This document shows, in pieces, positions 61,561-64,000 of a stretch of DNA of 64,000 nt. The notes beneath the pieces are model-generated. The model ran no database searches and was not told the origin of the DNA. It saw only the letters and a list, made by a program, of their open reading frames with translations. Where the stretch lies: the NCBI RefSeq assembly GCF_004135365.1, contig NZ_CP035492.1, forward strand, positions 2,230,501 through 2,294,500. The letters run 5' to 3'. The stretch comes from Paenibacillus protaetiae. GTDB lineage: Bacteria > Bacillota > Bacilli > Paenibacillales > Paenibacillaceae. The first letter of the stretch is position 1; each line of letters begins with the position of its first letter. The translations under genes were made by a program, and so were the position numbers.

Positions 61561-61591
61561 CCCGATTATCCGATGAAAGGGAGGATTAACG

Positions 61592-62392
61592 ATGAGCGGG
61601 AGGACAGCATCGCATTGGTTCGATAACATCAAGGAAGAGATCAAGGATCAGCGCACATCCAGGCAAAATAACCTCCGGTTTGCGGCCGCCATTTTGCCGG
61701 CAGCTTGGAACGCTGTCCGATTGGCACGCCGCGTAATGCTAGACCATAATTATCGATCCATCCTCCGGCTTCAGCTATTTAATCACGAGGAGGTTCATCA
61801 GACTTCTTCCACTACCTTCATGAACCGTTACCCTGCTATATTTACCGCAGCCAAAAATTATTTTGCAGGCAAACCAAACTTAAATCTGCTGTCGTATGGC
61901 TGTTCTACCGGAGAAGAGGTGCTGACGCTGCGCCAATACTTTCCGAATGCACGCATTATAGGTGCTGAAATCAATAAACGAAGCCTTCATATATGCCGTT
62001 CACTGCCAGTGGATGACCAAATCGCCTTTATAAAATCTACTTCAGAAGAGCTGGCGAAACACGGTCCCTATGATGCGATATTCTGCATGGCTGTTTTACA
62101 AAGAAAGCCTCACGATATAACGGACAAAGGGATAACGGATTTGAGCGGTATTTATCCATTTGAGAAATTTGAGCGGCAGGTGAACGAACTAAACCAGCTT
62201 GTAATGCCCAGCGGGCTGCTTATCATCCATTTTACGCAGTATTCCTTTTTGGACACGGCAGCTGCTTCCTATTATAAAGTGATGGAAGGCTACTCCCAGC
62301 ATAAATACCCTTCACATGTGTTTGACAAAAACAGCAAGCTTGCTCTTAATAAGCTCCCTTATCCTTCGATTTTCATAAAAACAAATACATAA
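61592..62392 (+). CDS. CheR-like SAM-dependent methyltransferase of the lasso cluster
   Basis: A 266-residue class I methyltransferase. Motif I is LLSYGCSTGEEVLTLRQYF (residues about 99-117), the GCSTGEE form being typical of CheR-like carboxyl methyltransferases. The acidic residue after strand 2 is in IIGAEINKRSLHI, and PYDAIFCMAVLQRKP is motif post II. The N-terminal 80 residues are helical and unlike CheR. GGGAGG precedes the ATG. Thirty bases after D2 on the same strand, it is very probably part of the cluster and could methylate a carboxylate of the peptide, for example in its acidic tail. A chemotaxis role is unlikely, as no che genes are near. Confidence 0.75.
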   Translation: MSGRTASHWFDNIKEEIKDQRTSRQNNLRFAAAILPAAWNAVRLARRVMLDHNYRSILRLQLFNHEEVHQTSSTTFMNRYPAIFTAAKNYFAGKPNLNLLSYGCSTGEEVLTLRQYFPNARIIGAEINKRSLHICRSLPVDDQIAFIKSTSEELAKHGPYDAIFCMAVLQRKPHDITDKGITDLSGIYPFEKFERQVNELNQLVMPSGLLIIHFTQYSFLDTAAASYYKVMEGYSQHKYPSHVFDKNSKLALNKLPYPSIFIKTNT

Positions 62393-62458
62393 TCATCCGA
62401 ATTCTATGGATGTAAGCAGCATATGCTCAATAGAAATAATGAAACGCCTAACAACAAG

Positions 62459-62502
62459 ACAAAACCAGCCCTGCGCGCATAGACGCACAGGGCTGGTTTT
62501 GT
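62459..62502. terminator. Bidirectional terminator between lasso cluster and pepF
   Basis: ACAAAACCAGCCCTGCG (62459-62475) pairs with CGCACAGGGCTGGTTTTGT (62484-62502) with a short internal mismatch, followed by TTCG. It ends both the plus-strand lasso operon and the minus-strand oligopeptidase gene. Confidence 0.85.
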
Positions 62503-62526
62503 TTCGCTACTACTTGTTGGTCACTC

Positions 62527-64000
62527 TTATTGCTCCGTCAGCTCCAGAAACAGCTTCACGTCGGACACGGCAAGCTGAACCGCTTCACGCCAGAAGTCCG
62601 GCTCTTCGAGGTTGACGCCAAGATGCTTCTTCGCCAGTTCCTCTACCGTCATGCTGCCCGTATCCCGCAGCAGCGCCACATATTTCTCCGCGAAGGAAGG
62701 GCCTTCCTGCTGCGCTCTTGCATAAATGCCTGTGCTGAACAGGTAGCCGAACGTGTATGGGAAGTTGTAGAACGGCACATCCGTCAAGTAGAAGTGCAGC
62801 TTCGACGCCCAGAAATGCGGGTGCGTGCTGCCGAGCGAGCCGGCGTATGCTTCACGCTGCGCCTCTTCCATCAGTTCGTTCAGCTCTTCCGCCGTTACCA
62901 TGCCCTGCTTCCGTTTTGCATAAAACGCTTTTTCAAAAATAAAGCGGGCATGGATGTTCAGGAAAAACGCTACCGCATTCTGCAGCTTCGTTTCAAGCAA
63001 ACCAAGCTTCTCTTCATCCGACTTCGCCGCTTTCATCGCCGAATCGGTTACGATGAGCTCCGCCAGCGTCGATGCAGTCTCCGCCACGTTCATCGCGTAC
63101 TCCTGCGACAGCGCAGGCATATCGTTCATGACATGCTGGTGGTAGCCATGGCCCAGCTCATGGGCAAGCGTCGAGACGTTATCCATCGTTCCGGAATACG
63201 TCATAAAAATACGCGTCTGCCCGCTCAGCGGCAGCGATGTGCAGAAGCCTCCGGGGCGTTTGCCGGGACGGTCTTCCGCTTCAATCCAGCCTTCCTTCAG
63301 CGCCATATCCGCAAAATCCGCCATATCCGGGCTGAACGAGCGGAACTGCTCCACGATAAACTCGCAAGCTTCCTCGTACGGAATTGTACGAGCATCCGCG
63401 CCAAGCGGCGCCGTTACATCATGCCATTCCAGCTTCTCGACGCCAAGCAGCTTCGCTTTGCGCTCCAGATAGCGGACGACCTCCGGCTTGCCTTCCGTAA
63501 TCGCGTCCCACATCGCGTTCAGCGTCGCTTCGCTCATCCGGTTGATGTGCAGCGGCTCCTTCAGGATTTCCTCCCAGCCGCGGTTCTCATATACGCCAAG
63601 GCGGAAGCCTGCGAGACGGTTCAGCGTATCCGAGCACAGGTCAGCCTGCTCGCCCCATACGCGTTCCCATTCCGCAAAAGCCGTCTCGCGGACCGCACGA
63701 TCGCCGTCTGACAGGCGGTTGAACATTTGGCCGGCGGAGAGTGTTTTTTCCGTGCCGTCTGTGCCTTTGTCTGTGAATTTGGCACGGGAAACGATTGTAT
63801 TGTACATTTCGCCCCAGCCGTGATAGCCGTTAACGGCTAGGTCGCCGATCAGCGCTTCCTGTTCCGGAGCGAGCTTTTCCTTCGCCAGCTCGCGACGCTC
63901 GCGCAGGTTGAAAGCGACTTGCGCAGCCGCTCCGCTGGACAGCCACGCTTCGAACGCGCTGTCATCCATGCTGCGCAGGATGCTGTCAAAGCGGGTAAGC
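62527..64000 (-). CDS. pepF: M3 family oligoendopeptidase F, C-terminal part
   Basis: A partial zinc metallopeptidase whose frame is open to the right edge (the visible part is about 490 residues, the family is about 590-600). The active site is STLAHELGHGYHQHVM with the HExxH-type HELGH, and the third ligand Glu lies in YAMNVAETASTLAELIV. The end has FYNFPYTFGYLFSTGIYA and the substrate-binding Tyr/His residues of the family. It cleaves peptides of about 7-17 residues in the cytoplasm. No link to the lasso cluster is apparent beyond sharing a terminator. Confidence 0.94.
   Translation of the reverse strand, partial: LTRFDSILRSMDDSAFEAWLSSGAAAQVAFNLRERRELAKEKLAPEQEALIGDLAVNGYHGWGEMYNTIVSRAKFTDKGTDGTEKTLSAGQMFNRLSDGDRAVRETAFAEWERVWGEQADLCSDTLNRLAGFRLGVYENRGWEEILKEPLHINRMSEATLNAMWDAITEGKPEVVRYLERKAKLLGVEKLEWHDVTAPLGADARTIPYEEACEFIVEQFRSFSPDMADFADMALKEGWIEAEDRPGKRPGGFCTSLPLSGQTRIFMTYSGTMDNVSTLAHELGHGYHQHVMNDMPALSQEYAMNVAETASTLAELIVTDSAMKAAKSDEEKLGLLETKLQNAVAFFLNIHARFIFEKAFYAKRKQGMVTAEELNELMEEAQREAYAGSLGSTHPHFWASKLHFYLTDVPFYNFPYTFGYLFSTGIYARAQQEGPSFAEKYVALLRDTGSMTVEELAKKHLGVNLEEPDFWREAVQLAVSDVKLFLELTEQ

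Noticed and set aside
62530-63711. A 393-codon plus-strand frame opposite pepF
   Set aside because: Antisense to the HELGH oligopeptidase, extremely rich in Arg, His and Gln, with no ribosome site or domain; a shadow of codon bias.
1-64000. tRNA, rRNA, CRISPR arrays, insertion sequences, phage integrase or attachment sites
   Set aside because: None seen. No transposase-like protein, no tandem spacer-repeat pattern and no cloverleaf-like sequence was recognised, although the lasso rearrangement suggests recombination.

Overview
The window reads as a piece of a Paenibacillus-type (Bacillota, Paenibacillaceae) chromosome. It has moderately GC-rich housekeeping genes, strong AGGAGG ribosome sites with frequent TTG/GTG starts, a Gram-positive Tad pilus operon, a ccpN/PPDK-regulator pair, class II fructose bisphosphatase, and paeninodin-type lasso peptide genes. 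No rRNA, tRNA, CRISPR array, transposase or integrase was found.

Layout. (1) 1-8.3 kb: end of an ArsB/NhaD-type transporter, an amidase pseudogene, a GNAT acetyltransferase, ppnP, tkt, purU, nfo, a DUF2621-like protein and a lipoprotein. (2) 8.4-19.3 kb, minus strand: a ten-gene Tad (type IVb) pilus operon, TadZ-TadA-TadB-TadC-Flp pilin-TadE-TadG-like-TadE-prepilin peptidase-FHA protein, behind a sigma-A promoter and a leader hairpin that looks like a terminator. The 57-residue pilin gene is easily missed. (3) 19.4-25.2 kb: half of a lasso peptide locus. It has a precursor with a very long Gly/His/Lys-rich tail, exporter D1, protease B2, leader-binding B1 and kinase K1, then a beta-propeller-like lipoprotein and a broken third exporter. 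No cyclase is present. (4) 25.4-27.6 kb: a large AT-rich beta-helix protein. (5) 27.7-47.2 kb, minus strand: a Wzx/Wzy-type exopolysaccharide operon (Wzz, BY-kinase, GalU, initiating sugar transferase, Fcl, Gmd, six glycosyltransferases, acyltransferase, polymerase, flippase, ManC, Ugd). It ends in a nucleotidyltransferase of the kind found in paeninodin-type lasso clusters. Its middle is strikingly AT-rich. (6) 47.5-54.6 kb, plus strand: vanZ-like, ccpN-like, PPDK regulator, glpX, ndk and a UgpAEB-like ABC importer without its ATPase. (7) 54.6-56.3 kb: a decayed beta-helix pseudogene. (8) 56.5-62.4 kb: the other half of the lasso locus: cyclase C, a paeninodin-like precursor, kinase K2, exporter D2 and a CheR-like methyltransferase, with no B1 or B2. 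(9) 62.5-64 kb: an M3 oligopeptidase running off the right edge.

The main inference is that halves 3 and 8 form one split lasso peptide system. The only cyclase lies about 34 kb from the only B1/B2 pair, and two precursors with matching leaders sit one in each half. Both precursors end in Ser, the residue the paeninodin kinase is known to phosphorylate, and each half carries its own kinase and exporter.

The two halves and the exopolysaccharide operon between them also share a candidate operator, GTTACA-N3-TGTATC. It lies exactly between -35 and -10 of the exopolysaccharide promoter and on the putative promoters of precursor 1, kinase K1, the broken exporter and the cyclase gene. This suggests that peptide and matrix production are controlled together. 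Motifs and promoters were found by eye and have not been scored statistically.
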